DNA of 64,000 nucleotides from Paenibacillus guangzhouensis (GTDB lineage: Bacteria > Bacillota > Bacilli > Paenibacillales > Paenibacillaceae), in assembly GCF_009363075.1 (NCBI RefSeq), contig NZ_CP045293.1, positions 372,001 to 436,000 on the forward strand. The letters are read 5' to 3'. The notes beneath the pieces are model-generated. The model saw only the letters and a program-made list of their open reading frames with translations. It did no database searches and was not told the origin of the DNA. The first letter of the stretch is position 1, and each line of letters opens with the position of its first letter. This document shows, one piece after another, positions 9,802-19,800 of this stretch. The position numbers and the translations under genes were made by a program.

Positions 9802-9845
9802 AGCGGCAGGGGAGAGTCAGACGACGCATCTCTGCCGCTTTTTTA
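9802..9845 (+). terminator. Terminator after the SGNH-GH110-GH95 genes
   Basis: AGCGGCAG (9802-9809) pairs with CTGCCGCT (9832-9839), followed by TTTTTT. It ends the run of genes that starts at 4305. Confidence 0.85.
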
Positions 9846-9947
9846 TTCTCTTGGACTGCACAGGGATTGCTGCTTAGAAGAATGATCAGGAGAGTGGAGA
9901 GGGCCTTTTGTAAGATGTGTTAAATCGCGGTATGGATCGGAAGATCG

Positions 9948-9981
9948 TTGCATAGAAAACGCTTTATCGTGTCTTTATAAT
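9948..9981 (+). promoter_or_regulatory. Candidate promoter with a LacI/CcpA-like operator
   Basis: A perfect -10 TATAAT lies at 9976-9981. TTGCAT at 9948 is too far (22 bp) for an ideal -35, so the promoter may need an activator. Between them AGAAAACGCTTTAT (9954-9967) is a near-palindrome with the central AACG/CGTT core of LacI-family and cre sites, matching about 12 of 15 cre positions. It lies about 75 bp upstream of the galactosidase-like gene. Confidence 0.4.
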
Positions 9982-10056
9982 GAGGGCAGAACGGGCTATC
10001 AAGCGATAAGATCGTCCTGTACAAGATCCAGCATGCAAACCAAAGGAGGCATAATA

Positions 10057-12105
10057 ATGCTAACTAACGATACAACCCTACACGTAGAACGGAAGAATGA
10101 GACACTCCTGCAAGCAAGCAACGGCCTGGTAATTCTGATCATTGATCTGGAGAAAGGGGAGGCTTCCGTAACTTCCGGCGTTTCACAGATGAATGGCATC
10201 CGCAGCGCGATCCGCTGGCAAGGCCGGGAATATAATACAGAGCTTTACAAGGTTCATCAGCTCCAAAAACAGCGTGAGATTGAGCAAGAAGGCTTCGGCA
10301 AAGGGATCGAGTTGATCATTCGGCACGAATCGCCATCTTTGCCGCAACTGGAACAGCACTTTTATATCTACGAAGCTTCACCGTATGTACTGGTACAAGT
10401 CGTTGCAGTAGGCGACGAGAGCTTGAAAGCGAATCGTATGGCAGTTGTTCAGACCCGGTCAGTGACTGTGGGCGGAGCAGACGGGCAGCAAGAAGAGTTA
10501 AGCGTTCTGCGCGTCCCTTTTGACAATGACAAATGGGTTAGATATACGGTGGTACAGCCGCCGCTAGATACAGAGAGCTATGAGGTGACGGCACTGTTCG
10601 CACCGGAGAGCCGCCGCGGCATTATTCTGGGTTCCGTTACCCATAAGGTCTGGAAGACCGGGATTCGTATCAAAAGCGAAGTTAGCGGTCAGCTTCAGGA
10701 GCTCGACCTTTATGGCGGTGCGGTAAGCGAACTGACTCGTGATTTCCAGCCGCACGGGTATGTGAAAGGTCCGAGAATCGAATCTCCGCTGGTGTTCATC
10801 GGATTCTACGATGATTATCGCGAAGGGCTGGAAGCTTACGGCCTGGCAAATACCTGGATTGAAGCACCGCTGGCCTGGGAGGGCGGCGTTCCGGTCGGCT
10901 GGAACAGCTGGTCTGCTGCGATGGCGGAGCTGAATTATGATCTGTACACCTCTACCACGGATTTTCTGAAAAATGAAGTACAGCCGCTTGGCTTCCAGAA
11001 CGAAGATACAGTGTACATCAACTTTGACGCTTTCTGGGACAACTTCACGCCAGAAGAAATGAAGGATGCGCTGGAGCGAGTCCGGAAGAACGGCCACAGA
11101 CCAGGAACGTACTGGACACCGTTTGCGTTCTGGGGAGGGCCGGACCACTTCGACAATCCGGTTGAAGGCACAGACGGGAAATATACCTACCGCGATATTC
11201 TGCTAAGAGACAGCGAGGGCGAAATTCTGCCTGACGTCGATGGTGGTCTGGCTATTGATCCGACGCATCCAGCCAACCTGCAGCGGACGGACTGGTTCAT
11301 GAACAAGTTCATCACCGAGGGCTTCGAGTACATCAAGCTGGATTTCCTGGCTCACGGTGCATTGGAAGGGCAGCATCATAACCCGGAGATCACAACAGGG
11401 ATTGCAGCTTACCATTACGGCATGACCTATTTGCAGCAAAAGCTCACACCGGAAGCTGTCGGTCGGCCGTTCTTCGTTAACTTGTCCATTGCCCCGCTAT
11501 TCCCGTATTCGTTTGCTCACAGCCGCCGGATTTCCTGCGATGTCTTCGGCAAGCTGCAGGATACGGAGTACATGCTGAACTCGCTAACACATGGCTGGTG
11601 GATGAGCAATACGCTATACCGCTATAATGACCCTGACCACTCAGTCATTTACAAGAGCTTCAACCAGGAGGCTACAGGCTGGCATGAAGGTCGCTCCCGT
11701 CTTACAGCTTCTGTCATTTCCGGTACGGTGCTGCTGCTCGGGGACGACTTCCGCAAGGCAGAGGCCGCTGAACGGGCCAAAGCATGGCTGGGCAACAAGG
11801 AAGTTATGGACGTTGCTCGCTTGGGAAAAACCTTCCGTCCGCTAGAGGGCGGACTTGGTAAAGGCGCTTCCGACGTGTTCGTGCTGAACGTTCCGGAAAA
11901 GAATGCCTTTTACTTGGCTATTTTCAACTTCGATCTTGAACAGGCTGCACAGAAATCCGTCTCGCTGGTTCGTGCCGGTCTGGACGCTGAAGCCCAGTAT
12001 GTGCTGAACGACCTGTGGGAAGGAATCGAAGGAGCAACGTCTGGTGTACTCGATATTACATTGGAGCCGGCAGAATCGAAGATTTTCAGATTGACGGTAA
12101 AATAG
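10057..12105 (+). CDS. Clan GH-D alpha-galactosidase-like hydrolase (cytoplasmic)
   Basis: A 682-residue enzyme with an N-terminal beta-sandwich (about residues 1-270) and a TIM barrel of the GH27/GH36 type. 'VGWNSW' begins the barrel, 'FINFDAFWDN'-like strands follow, 'EYIKLDFLAHGALEG' contains the probable nucleophile Asp429, and 'AHSRRISCDVFG' is a conserved later motif. It has no signal peptide. The same catalytic unit occurs in the SLH-anchored protein at 16855-21705, so the locus has an intracellular and a surface version. ATG 10057 is chosen because AAAGGAGG (10042-10049) precedes it. Expected reaction is release of terminal alpha-galactose or a related alpha-galacto sugar. The exact CAZy family was not determined. 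Confidence 0.85.
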   Translation: MLTNDTTLHVERKNETLLQASNGLVILIIDLEKGEASVTSGVSQMNGIRSAIRWQGREYNTELYKVHQLQKQREIEQEGFGKGIELIIRHESPSLPQLEQHFYIYEASPYVLVQVVAVGDESLKANRMAVVQTRSVTVGGADGQQEELSVLRVPFDNDKWVRYTVVQPPLDTESYEVTALFAPESRRGIILGSVTHKVWKTGIRIKSEVSGQLQELDLYGGAVSELTRDFQPHGYVKGPRIESPLVFIGFYDDYREGLEAYGLANTWIEAPLAWEGGVPVGWNSWSAAMAELNYDLYTSTTDFLKNEVQPLGFQNEDTVYINFDAFWDNFTPEEMKDALERVRKNGHRPGTYWTPFAFWGGPDHFDNPVEGTDGKYTYRDILLRDSEGEILPDVDGGLAIDPTHPANLQRTDWFMNKFITEGFEYIKLDFLAHGALEGQHHNPEITTGIAAYHYGMTYLQQKLTPEAVGRPFFVNLSIAPLFPYSFAHSRRISCDVFGKLQDTEYMLNSLTHGWWMSNTLYRYNDPDHSVIYKSFNQEATGWHEGRSRLTASVISGTVLLLGDDFRKAEAAERAKAWLGNKEVMDVARLGKTFRPLEGGLGKGASDVFVLNVPEKNAFYLAIFNFDLEQAAQKSVSLVRAGLDAEAQYVLNDLWEGIEGATSGVLDITLEPAESKIFRLTVK

Positions 12106-12225
12106 CATTTTTGTACCTTAAATTGGATAAATCCGATGCTAGGGCGTAAGACGGAACGAATCAAACGCCCGGGCTATGTCATTCATAACGAAGAAGTGAT
12201 GTCTGTTCATAGGAGGATACAGGGA

Positions 12226-14571
12226 GTGCAGAATTTTAAACTATGGTATTCCACACCGGCAGATGGCTGGGCTGAGGGACTGCCGCTGGGGAACGGAAGA
12301 ATTGGGGCAGTCGTTATGGCCGCCCCGCACCGTGAAGTATGGAACATGACAGAGGCCACTTACTGGTCAGGCCAGACCGATCCGGAGCTGCAGCCAATTG
12401 TAGGAAAAGCCGTACTGGAGGAGATTCGGCAGCCCTTTTTCGCTGGTGATTACAAGACCGGCGATCGACTAGCTAAGCAGTATTTGCAGCCGCAAAAAGG
12501 GAATTTCGGGACGAATCTCGCGCTGTGCGAGGTGGTCATCGACTGGAACGGGCAGCGGCGAGGCGCAGCCAGAGTCGAAGCGGACATTCCTTCAGCTGGC
12601 AGCTTCCGGCGTGAGCTGGATTTGACCACTGCGGTGGCCTTGGCGGTGACTTCGCAGAGCGCTACAGCTGTGCATCGCGAGGTTTTTGCTTCTCATGCTG
12701 ACGATGTGGTGGTTTCACGGGTATGGAGCGATACGCCAGGCGGCGTATCCTTCACCGTCTGTCTGAAAGGTGGAACGGAGTCTTTCCAGGCGACCGTATT
12801 GGATAACAACACGTTAGAATTCAAGGGGCAGGCCATTGAACGTGTGCATAGTAATGGGGCCTGCGGTGTATGGGCACACGGTCTGCTCAAGGTTGAGGTA
12901 TCTGGTGGTGCAGTCCACGGGGAGAACGGGAGCTTGACCGTTACTGGAGCAAATGCTGCCCGGATATATTTTACGGTAAGCACAGATTACCGGCGAACAG
13001 ATGACAGCTGGCAAACAGAGAGCCGCCTTACGATGGAGCGGGCCTTATCCAAAGATTACGCTGCGTTAAAAGAAAGCCATATCGCGGATTATCGCAGTCA
13101 GTATGATAAGGTAAGTCTTGATCTTGGAACGACCGGTAAAGCCGAGCTTCCTACCGACCTCCGGATTAAGCTTCTGGAGCAAGGTGGAATCGACGATCCG
13201 CAATTGTTCGCTTTATTCCTGCAATACGGGCGTTACCTGACCATAGCCGGCTCGCGCAGTGATTCTCCGCTGCCGCTGCATCTGCAAGGCATCTGGAATG
13301 ACGGCGAAGCATGCCGGATGGGCTGGAGTTGTGACTATCATCTTGATGTCAATACGGAAATGAATTATTACCCTACAGAGGTGATCAACCTTGGGGACAG
13401 TCATTTGCCGCTGATGCGATATGTGGAAGACTTGGCTGGGGCGGGAAGATCCACCGCGCGCAATCTGTACGGCAGCGAAGGCTGGGTAGCGCATGTGTTC
13501 TCCAATGTCTGGGGCTTCACCCTGCCGGGCTGGGACACTTCATGGGGGCTGAATGTAACAGGCGGACTGTGGCTGGCTACGCATCTAATTCAGCACTATG
13601 AATACAGTCTGGACCGGAACTTTCTGGAGCGGCAGGCTTATCCGGTGCTGATAGAAGCAGCGCTCTTCTATCTGGACTATATGACGATTCATCCCCGGTA
13701 CGACTGGCTGGTTACCGGTCCTTCGAACTCGCCGGAGAATCATTTCTATCCTGGCGACCCAGAAGAAGGCGGGCAGCAGCTGTCGATGGGATCAACAATG
13801 GATCAAATGCTGGTACGCGAACTGTTTGAATTCTGCCTGAAATCGGCGGAATTGCTGGATATAGACGAAGCGCTAAGGGAGAAGCTGCGGGAAGCAATTG
13901 ACAACCTGCCGCCGCTGCAAATCGGCCGGAAAGGACAGCTTCAGGAATGGCTGGAGGACTATACGGAAGGTCAGCCGGAGCACCGTCATTTGTCTCATCT
14001 GTATGCCTTGTATCCAGGCAGTGAGATTACACCGGATCAGACCCCAGAGCTCAGTGCAGCCGTCCGGGTGACGCTGGAGAACCGGATGTTGCAGGATGAT
14101 TTGGAGGATGTGGAATTCACTGCCGCACTCTTCGGACTTGGCTTTGCCAGACTGCATGACGGAGAGAAGGCCTACAGACATATTTCCCATCTGATTGGGG
14201 GGCTGTGCTTCGATAATCTGTTCACTTACTCCAAATCGGGGATTGCGGGTGCAGAAAGCAATATCTTCGTCATCGATGGCAATTTTGGAGGCACAGCGGT
14301 TATCGCGGAAATGCTGCTTCAAAGCCATGGCGGAGAGATTCATCTATTGCCGGCGCTGCCGCTTGCTTGGGACACCGGGTCTGTAACCGGACTGCGGGCT
14401 AAAGGCAATGCGGAGGTGGACATTACCTGGGCGGAAGGCCAATTGACCTCGGCCAAAATTACGCTTTATTCACCAGGCACCGTTACCGTCCGTTGGGGCG
14501 GGAAGCGCACCGAATTGCAGGGCGAAGCGGGTAAAAGCTACTGTTTCAACAGCCAACTAGAGCTGCTATAA
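12226..14571 (+). CDS. Second GH95-family glycoside hydrolase
   Basis: A 781-residue GH95 paralogue, divergent from the first. The N-terminal signature 'GLPLGNGRIGAVVM' and barrel motifs are present: 'GPSNSPE' holds the presumed general acid Glu and 'VIDGNFGGTAV' the Asp. At the position of the first catalytic-site Asn the sequence is 'HLDVNTEMNYYP', so Asp374 replaces the Asn seen in the neighbour, while Asn376 is kept. This may mark another specificity such as alpha-L-galactose. No signal peptide was seen. GTG 12226 follows AGGAGG (12211-12216) at good spacing, and earlier in-frame ATGs lack a binding site. It lies 120 bp after the galactosidase gene, probably in the same transcript. Confidence 0.9.
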   Translation: MQNFKLWYSTPADGWAEGLPLGNGRIGAVVMAAPHREVWNMTEATYWSGQTDPELQPIVGKAVLEEIRQPFFAGDYKTGDRLAKQYLQPQKGNFGTNLALCEVVIDWNGQRRGAARVEADIPSAGSFRRELDLTTAVALAVTSQSATAVHREVFASHADDVVVSRVWSDTPGGVSFTVCLKGGTESFQATVLDNNTLEFKGQAIERVHSNGACGVWAHGLLKVEVSGGAVHGENGSLTVTGANAARIYFTVSTDYRRTDDSWQTESRLTMERALSKDYAALKESHIADYRSQYDKVSLDLGTTGKAELPTDLRIKLLEQGGIDDPQLFALFLQYGRYLTIAGSRSDSPLPLHLQGIWNDGEACRMGWSCDYHLDVNTEMNYYPTEVINLGDSHLPLMRYVEDLAGAGRSTARNLYGSEGWVAHVFSNVWGFTLPGWDTSWGLNVTGGLWLATHLIQHYEYSLDRNFLERQAYPVLIEAALFYLDYMTIHPRYDWLVTGPSNSPENHFYPGDPEEGGQQLSMGSTMDQMLVRELFEFCLKSAELLDIDEALREKLREAIDNLPPLQIGRKGQLQEWLEDYTEGQPEHRHLSHLYALYPGSEITPDQTPELSAAVRVTLENRMLQDDLEDVEFTAALFGLGFARLHDGEKAYRHISHLIGGLCFDNLFTYSKSGIAGAESNIFVIDGNFGGTAVIAEMLLQSHGGEIHLLPALPLAWDTGSVTGLRAKGNAEVDITWAEGQLTSAKITLYSPGTVTVRWGGKRTELQGEAGKSYCFNSQLELL

Positions 14572-14577
14572 TCAGTG

Positions 14578-14607
14578 AGCGGGGGCGTATAAGCCTTCGC
14601 TTTCTTT
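14578..14607 (+). terminator. Terminator after the second GH95 gene
   Basis: AGCGGGGGC (14578-14586) pairs with GCCTTCGCT (14593-14601) with two G-U pairs, followed by TTTCTTT. Confidence 0.6.
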
Positions 14608-14874
14608 ATATACTCTGCAGCGATGATCCCGACATCCCCTGCTGATCTGGACAAATAACGATTCATGCTTGAAGATGACATTCATTTATTTGAGGATTTT
14701 GCAAAAATCCAAGGAGCGGCTTTCAATCAGCAATATATAAAGCGAAACGGTTTAGTTCGTCTATTTGTACCCGGGAGCGGATGGGATCGAATTTTGCAAA
14801 ATCCTGATTTAGAGCATGGTTGGGCTAAGGGAAAAGAACAAAATAGAGGAACATATAACAAAGGAGGGGCTCGG

Positions 14875-16416
14875 ATGTATAGTATATTTTTGGTAGATGA
14901 CGAGGAACTCGAGATGGAGATGCTTAGAGACCATGTCCGCTGGGAAGAGATGGGACTTTATGTTGTAGGAACAGCCAGCAACGGGATGGAGGCGCTGGAG
15001 AAGATCGAGGCCACCGAGCCTGATATTGTGCTTACGGATGTGCAGATGCCGATGATGAACGGGATTGAGCTGGCTCAACATATCCACGATCGTTTTGACT
15101 GGATTCAAGTGATGTTCTTGACCGGTCACGATGAGTTTCATTATGTCAAATCCGCCCTTAACGTAGGAGCCGTCGGCTACTTGTTAAAACCACTTGATTT
15201 AAATGAAATTGAAAGCGTTATCGTGAAGGTGAAGCAGCTTTGTGAGGAAGTGCGCATGAAGCTCCGTTCTATAGAAGCGGCCAAGGCCAACCTCTTTAAA
15301 GAGCTCTCGCATGAAAAAGATAGGGAACGCACCGCTGCACTGGTTGCTAGCTTCAGCCGGCTGACCCGTCTGCCAGAGACCTCCCGCTATGCACTGGCTT
15401 TGTTCAGTGTCGATCCCAAGGAAGCTCAGAACGAACAGGATAGTCTGGAGGATTGGCTGGGCCGGCTGATCACCTTCCTGACTTCTTTTTTTAAGTTGAA
15501 AAATCTCGAGCCGATCTTTGTTCCTTTTAAAGAAGGAGAAATAGGGGTATTCATGGCCGCATCACAGCAGCCGGGCCACTATGCCTGGGAGGATCTGGCC
15601 GAAGGTATTCGCGGCGCACTCGATTTTACTGTTACGGCCGCGGTAGGCATGCAGGAAACCGATTTATCACACATCCATGACCTGTATGGGCAGAGTCGTG
15701 TTATTTTAAATGAACGTTTTTATGAGGGAACTGGCAAGGTTATTCATGCGGAGGCTGTACGGAATCAATTCTATAGCGAGCATGTGCCGCCTTTTGCTGC
15801 CAAAGAATGGTTTGAGGCTATTAACCGTCTGGATTTTGAGCAGGCTGCGCAGCGTCTGCACCGCCAAATGGAAGGGCTTGCAACCTTACGGGTCAAGAAG
15901 AAGGTGATTTCCGATTGGGCGATCGATCTTATTGATGAGCTGCTGGAACAGCTGCACAAGCCGGCTACGGAAGGGTTCAAGCGGGCGGAGCTGTATTATT
16001 CCATCTATAATGCACTGACCTTACACGAAATTGAAGACTTGATTTTGAAGATGGCTGGAGAAGCTGTGAGCATGCTGGGCGAACGGTTCATGGACAAAAA
16101 CGAGAAGCTGGTACATAAAGTCCGTACCGTCATCGACCAGAATTATGATCAGCCGATCACGATCAACAGCTTGTCAGAGCAGGTGTATCTGTCTCCGAAC
16201 TATTTGCGGTCCCTGTTCAAGGAGAAGACTGGCATGACTATTCACGATTATATGACCCGCATCCGTCTGGGCAAAGCGAAGGAACTGCTCGCCGATGGCT
16301 CGCTGAAAATTCAGGATATCGCCCAGCGGGTAGGGTATGAGAGCACGTCCTATTTCATTTCGCTTTTTGTAAAAAATGAAGGGGTCACGCCCAACGAATA
16401 TCGTAAAAATCTGTAG
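14875..16416 (+). CDS. YesN-type response regulator with AraC output domain
   Basis: Cytoplasmic two-component regulator, 513 residues. The receiver domain has the acidic pocket 'LVDDEE', phospho-acceptor Asp55 in 'LTDVQMPMMNG' and Lys in 'YLLKPLD'. A long helical linker follows, then a C-terminal AraC double helix-turn-helix ('VYLSPNYLRSLFKEKTGM', 'RVGYESTSYFISLFVKNEGVTPNEYR'). ATG 14875 follows AAGGAGG. The frame is open further upstream but without a binding site. No kinase gene adjoins it. The nearest is the YesM-type kinase at 21937-23688, on the other strand beyond the SLH galactosidase. It probably controls the surrounding glycan genes, which is inferred from position. Confidence 0.93.
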   Translation: MYSIFLVDDEELEMEMLRDHVRWEEMGLYVVGTASNGMEALEKIEATEPDIVLTDVQMPMMNGIELAQHIHDRFDWIQVMFLTGHDEFHYVKSALNVGAVGYLLKPLDLNEIESVIVKVKQLCEEVRMKLRSIEAAKANLFKELSHEKDRERTAALVASFSRLTRLPETSRYALALFSVDPKEAQNEQDSLEDWLGRLITFLTSFFKLKNLEPIFVPFKEGEIGVFMAASQQPGHYAWEDLAEGIRGALDFTVTAAVGMQETDLSHIHDLYGQSRVILNERFYEGTGKVIHAEAVRNQFYSEHVPPFAAKEWFEAINRLDFEQAAQRLHRQMEGLATLRVKKKVISDWAIDLIDELLEQLHKPATEGFKRAELYYSIYNALTLHEIEDLILKMAGEAVSMLGERFMDKNEKLVHKVRTVIDQNYDQPITINSLSEQVYLSPNYLRSLFKEKTGMTIHDYMTRIRLGKAKELLADGSLKIQDIAQRVGYESTSYFISLFVKNEGVTPNEYRKNL

Positions 16417-16854
16417 CGGTGCCGTGGCGGCTCGCTGCTCTGAGCTGAAATGTAAGGCGTTTTCCTCTATGAATAGTAAGAATACGGTATAGATAATTCA
16501 TCGTTAGCTTTTTAAAATTAGGCATGTATTACAACTCAATACAAGAGAGGGTCTGGCACCCGCAGCAGCCTAGAGGTTTTGCTTCTTCTAGATCCGATAG
16601 CGCTTTCATATTGTGCAGCATGATTACACCTTAACAAGGAAGGAGGGTCTTGGATAGCGTTCTTTGGAAGACGATTACATCCAGGGAACAGGTTAGGGAA
16701 TGGCGTTTTATCGACTTTTGGAAGCAATGCCATAAGTAGAATATAGCGAGTGGCGCTAACGAGTTTTTTCAAAATGTATTGAGTAAAGCTCCAGAGCAGT
16801 TAATGATTGCGCCCCCAGTCTTACTAAGACAAGATCACCTAACGGAGGGATGTT
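16417..16854. other. Intergenic region upstream of the SLH galactosidase
   Basis: 438 bp without a convincing gene. It holds a cre-like box (16595-16609). No terminator with a clear U-tract and no strong promoter was recognised. GGAGGG just before 16855 is the ribosome binding site of the next gene. Confidence 0.5.
16595..16609 (-). promoter_or_regulatory. Catabolite-responsive (cre) element, CcpA site
   Basis: Read on the minus strand the box is ATGAAAGCGCTATCG, which matches 14 of 15 positions of the Bacillus consensus WTGNAANCGNWWNCA. It lies about 245 bp before the SLH galactosidase gene, suggesting carbon catabolite repression. The promoter itself is not located, so whether the site blocks initiation or elongation is unknown. 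Confidence 0.55.
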
Positions 16855-19800
16855 ATGCTTAGGCAAGTGATGAAAAAAGGGTTTTTGCTCCTCATCATCT
16901 TCTGTCTCGTGACTGCTGGCGGCACCCAGTTCGCGAGAGTAGCTTATGCCGATGATACGATCAATACTTACGAAGCTGAAGACTCAGGCAATACACTTTC
17001 AAAAAATGCTTCCGTCTATGACAGCGCGGCCGCTTCCGGCGGCAAGAAAGTCGGAGGCATGTATCAAGGCAGCTCCATTCGGTTCAACAATGTTACTGTA
17101 AGCCAGACTGGCAATTATAAAATCACAGTGTACTACATTTCGGGCGATCAACGCTCATTCAATATCAGTACCAATGGTGGCGACAAGCAGTATGAATCAC
17201 CGCCTAAGACTCCAGACTGGGAGACGGTAGGTACCTATGACGTAACGCTTCCGCTGAATGCAGGTGTAAATACGATCTTGATTGATGATAACGACTGGTA
17301 TGCTCCCGACATTGATAAGATCGTCATTCGTGGTATGGACGGTAGTCAGGAACCGGGTGGCGGTCATGGCGGGGATTGGAAGAGCAAACTCCGCGGAACC
17401 GTGATCGAGGCAGAAGCCACTGAGAATGAATTGGGCGGAAAGGCCAAACGTGCGGACAGCAGCATCAGCTCCGGGGGGCAAAAAGTCGCCGATCTGTACC
17501 AAGGCAGCTCCCTGAAGTTCCCGAATGTGAAGGCTCCGGCTGACGGAACGCATATCATTCGCATCTCTTATATTTCCGGTGATCAACGCCCGGTGTACAT
17601 GCAGGTGAATAATGGATCGGATGATCTGATCGATCTACCGAAGACTGCCAATTGGAACACGGTAGGAACGTATGATGTGGAGGTTGAACTCCATGCCGGT
17701 ACGAACACCATCACGTTCTCCGATCATGACTGGTATTCTCCGGATATGGACAAAATCGAGGTTATTCCGTTCAAACTCAGCTATGAGGCGGAATCTGCTG
17801 CAAATACGCCGACTGGCGAAGCGCGTGTTGCGGATAGCACTAATGCATCCGGAGGCAAGAAAGTAGGCTATCTCAATCACGGCAGCTCCTTGACCTTCAA
17901 CGGAATTAAGGCGCCGCTGACTGGAGATTACAAGATTACGGTTGCTTATTTTTCCGGAGATCCGCGCAGCTTTTATGTTAGCGCAAACGGCGGTGAACCG
18001 CAGTATTACTCTCCGCCGAAGACAGCGGATTGGGAAACCGTAGGCACATATGAACTAATCCTGCCGCTGAACGAAGGCGATAACTCGATCACGTTCTCGG
18101 ACGGCAACTCGTATTCGCCGGATTTGGACCGCATTATTGTAGAACCGGCTATGGATTCAGAGCCTGGCACGCCGGGGGAAGAAGATGACAATCTTGGTAC
18201 ACCAGGATCTTCGCAAAGCTACGGAGCCATCACGGTTACCGAATATACTTACGGTCAATTGGTATCGGGTGGACAATATGAAGTAGCTTTTAACACCAAG
18301 ACTGGACTTATCGGCTATTCGCTGGGTCAGGGCCTGAAGCTGAAAGCTATCTACAGCAGCATTAAACTGAACGATACTCTGGTAGATAGCAAAGGCTATG
18401 AGAGCCATGTCATTGCCGGAGCGCCGACAGCCATTGAAGACGGTTTTGGTAAAGGGATTGAAGTTACTTTTGTTCATACCTCGGCTGGTAAACCGACAAT
18501 GAAGCAGAGCTACAAGTTCTATGACAACAAGACATACTTCCTGACCGCATTGAATGTTGAAAGCGATTCCGTAATCAAAACCAACTACATGGCTCCAATT
18601 GCCTTAAAGCGGACGGGTGGCCTGGATATCGGTGCCAGCAGTGATAACCGTGTACTGACGGTACCGTTTGACAATGATGCTTGGATTCGATACAAAACCC
18701 AGAACATGAACCGTTCGGATACGAGTTATGAAATGACAACGGTGTTCAACAATACAACTCGCGTCGGGCTGGTGCTTGGTTCTGTAACACATGATACCTG
18801 GAAGACAGGAATCGATTGGAAAGGTTCCTCTAACCGTATCAACGAACTGGTCGTGTATGGCGGTGCAGCTAGCGATGTTACCCGTGATACTCAGCCTCAT
18901 GGCAGCCTGACCGGTACGAATCTGTCCTCGCCGACCATTATGGTGGGCGGATTCAGTGATTACCGTACAGGACTTGAAGAATACGGCAGAGCGAATGCTG
19001 TTATCGCACCTCCGCTGGAACTGAATCCGGAGCTGCCACAAGGCGTACCGGTGGGCTGGAACAGCTGGGGAGCTTATGAAAGCTCACTGTCCTATCAAGA
19101 CGTAGTGGATGTCTCGAATTTCTTCAAGGATAACTTGAAGAAGTTCAACAATAACGGCAATGTGTTCATTAATATGGATTCCTATTGGGATAATCTGAAC
19201 GATCAGCAGCTTGCCGATGTGGTCTCGGTGATCAAGGGCAACGGGCAGCATGCCGGCATCTACTGGGCGCCGTTTGTATATTGGGGCAATAATATGGACC
19301 AGGTGGTAGACGGTACCGACGGGAAGTACAAGTACGGGGATATTGTCCTGAAGGATGCTAACGGCAAGCCGCTGCCGACGCTGGACGGCGCATATCCACT
19401 GGATGTGACCCATCCGGGAACGAAGCTGCGTATGAATTACTTCCTGGACAAATTTAAACGCCTGGGTTTCACCTTTATCAAGCTGGACTTCCTGACCCAT
19501 GGCGCTTTGGAAGGACAACACTATGATCCAAATGTAACTACAGGCATTCAGGCGTATAACGAGGGAATGCGTTATGTTAAAGACCGGATCGACGGCAAGA
19601 TGTTCATCAGCGAATCAATCGCGCCGATTTTTCCAAGCCAATATGCACACAGCAGACGAATTTCCTGTGATACGTATGGCAGAATCAATGAGACAGAATA
19701 CATGCTTAATTCGTTAACTTATGGCTTCTGGCAAAATGGCACGATCTACACGTACACCGACCCGGATCACCTGGCGCTGAGCCGCGCTGCTACACTGACA

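Noticed and set aside
16640-16800. Possible transposase remnant before the SLH galactosidase
   Set aside because: Short open stretches were read in all frames and none resembled a transposase family convincingly.
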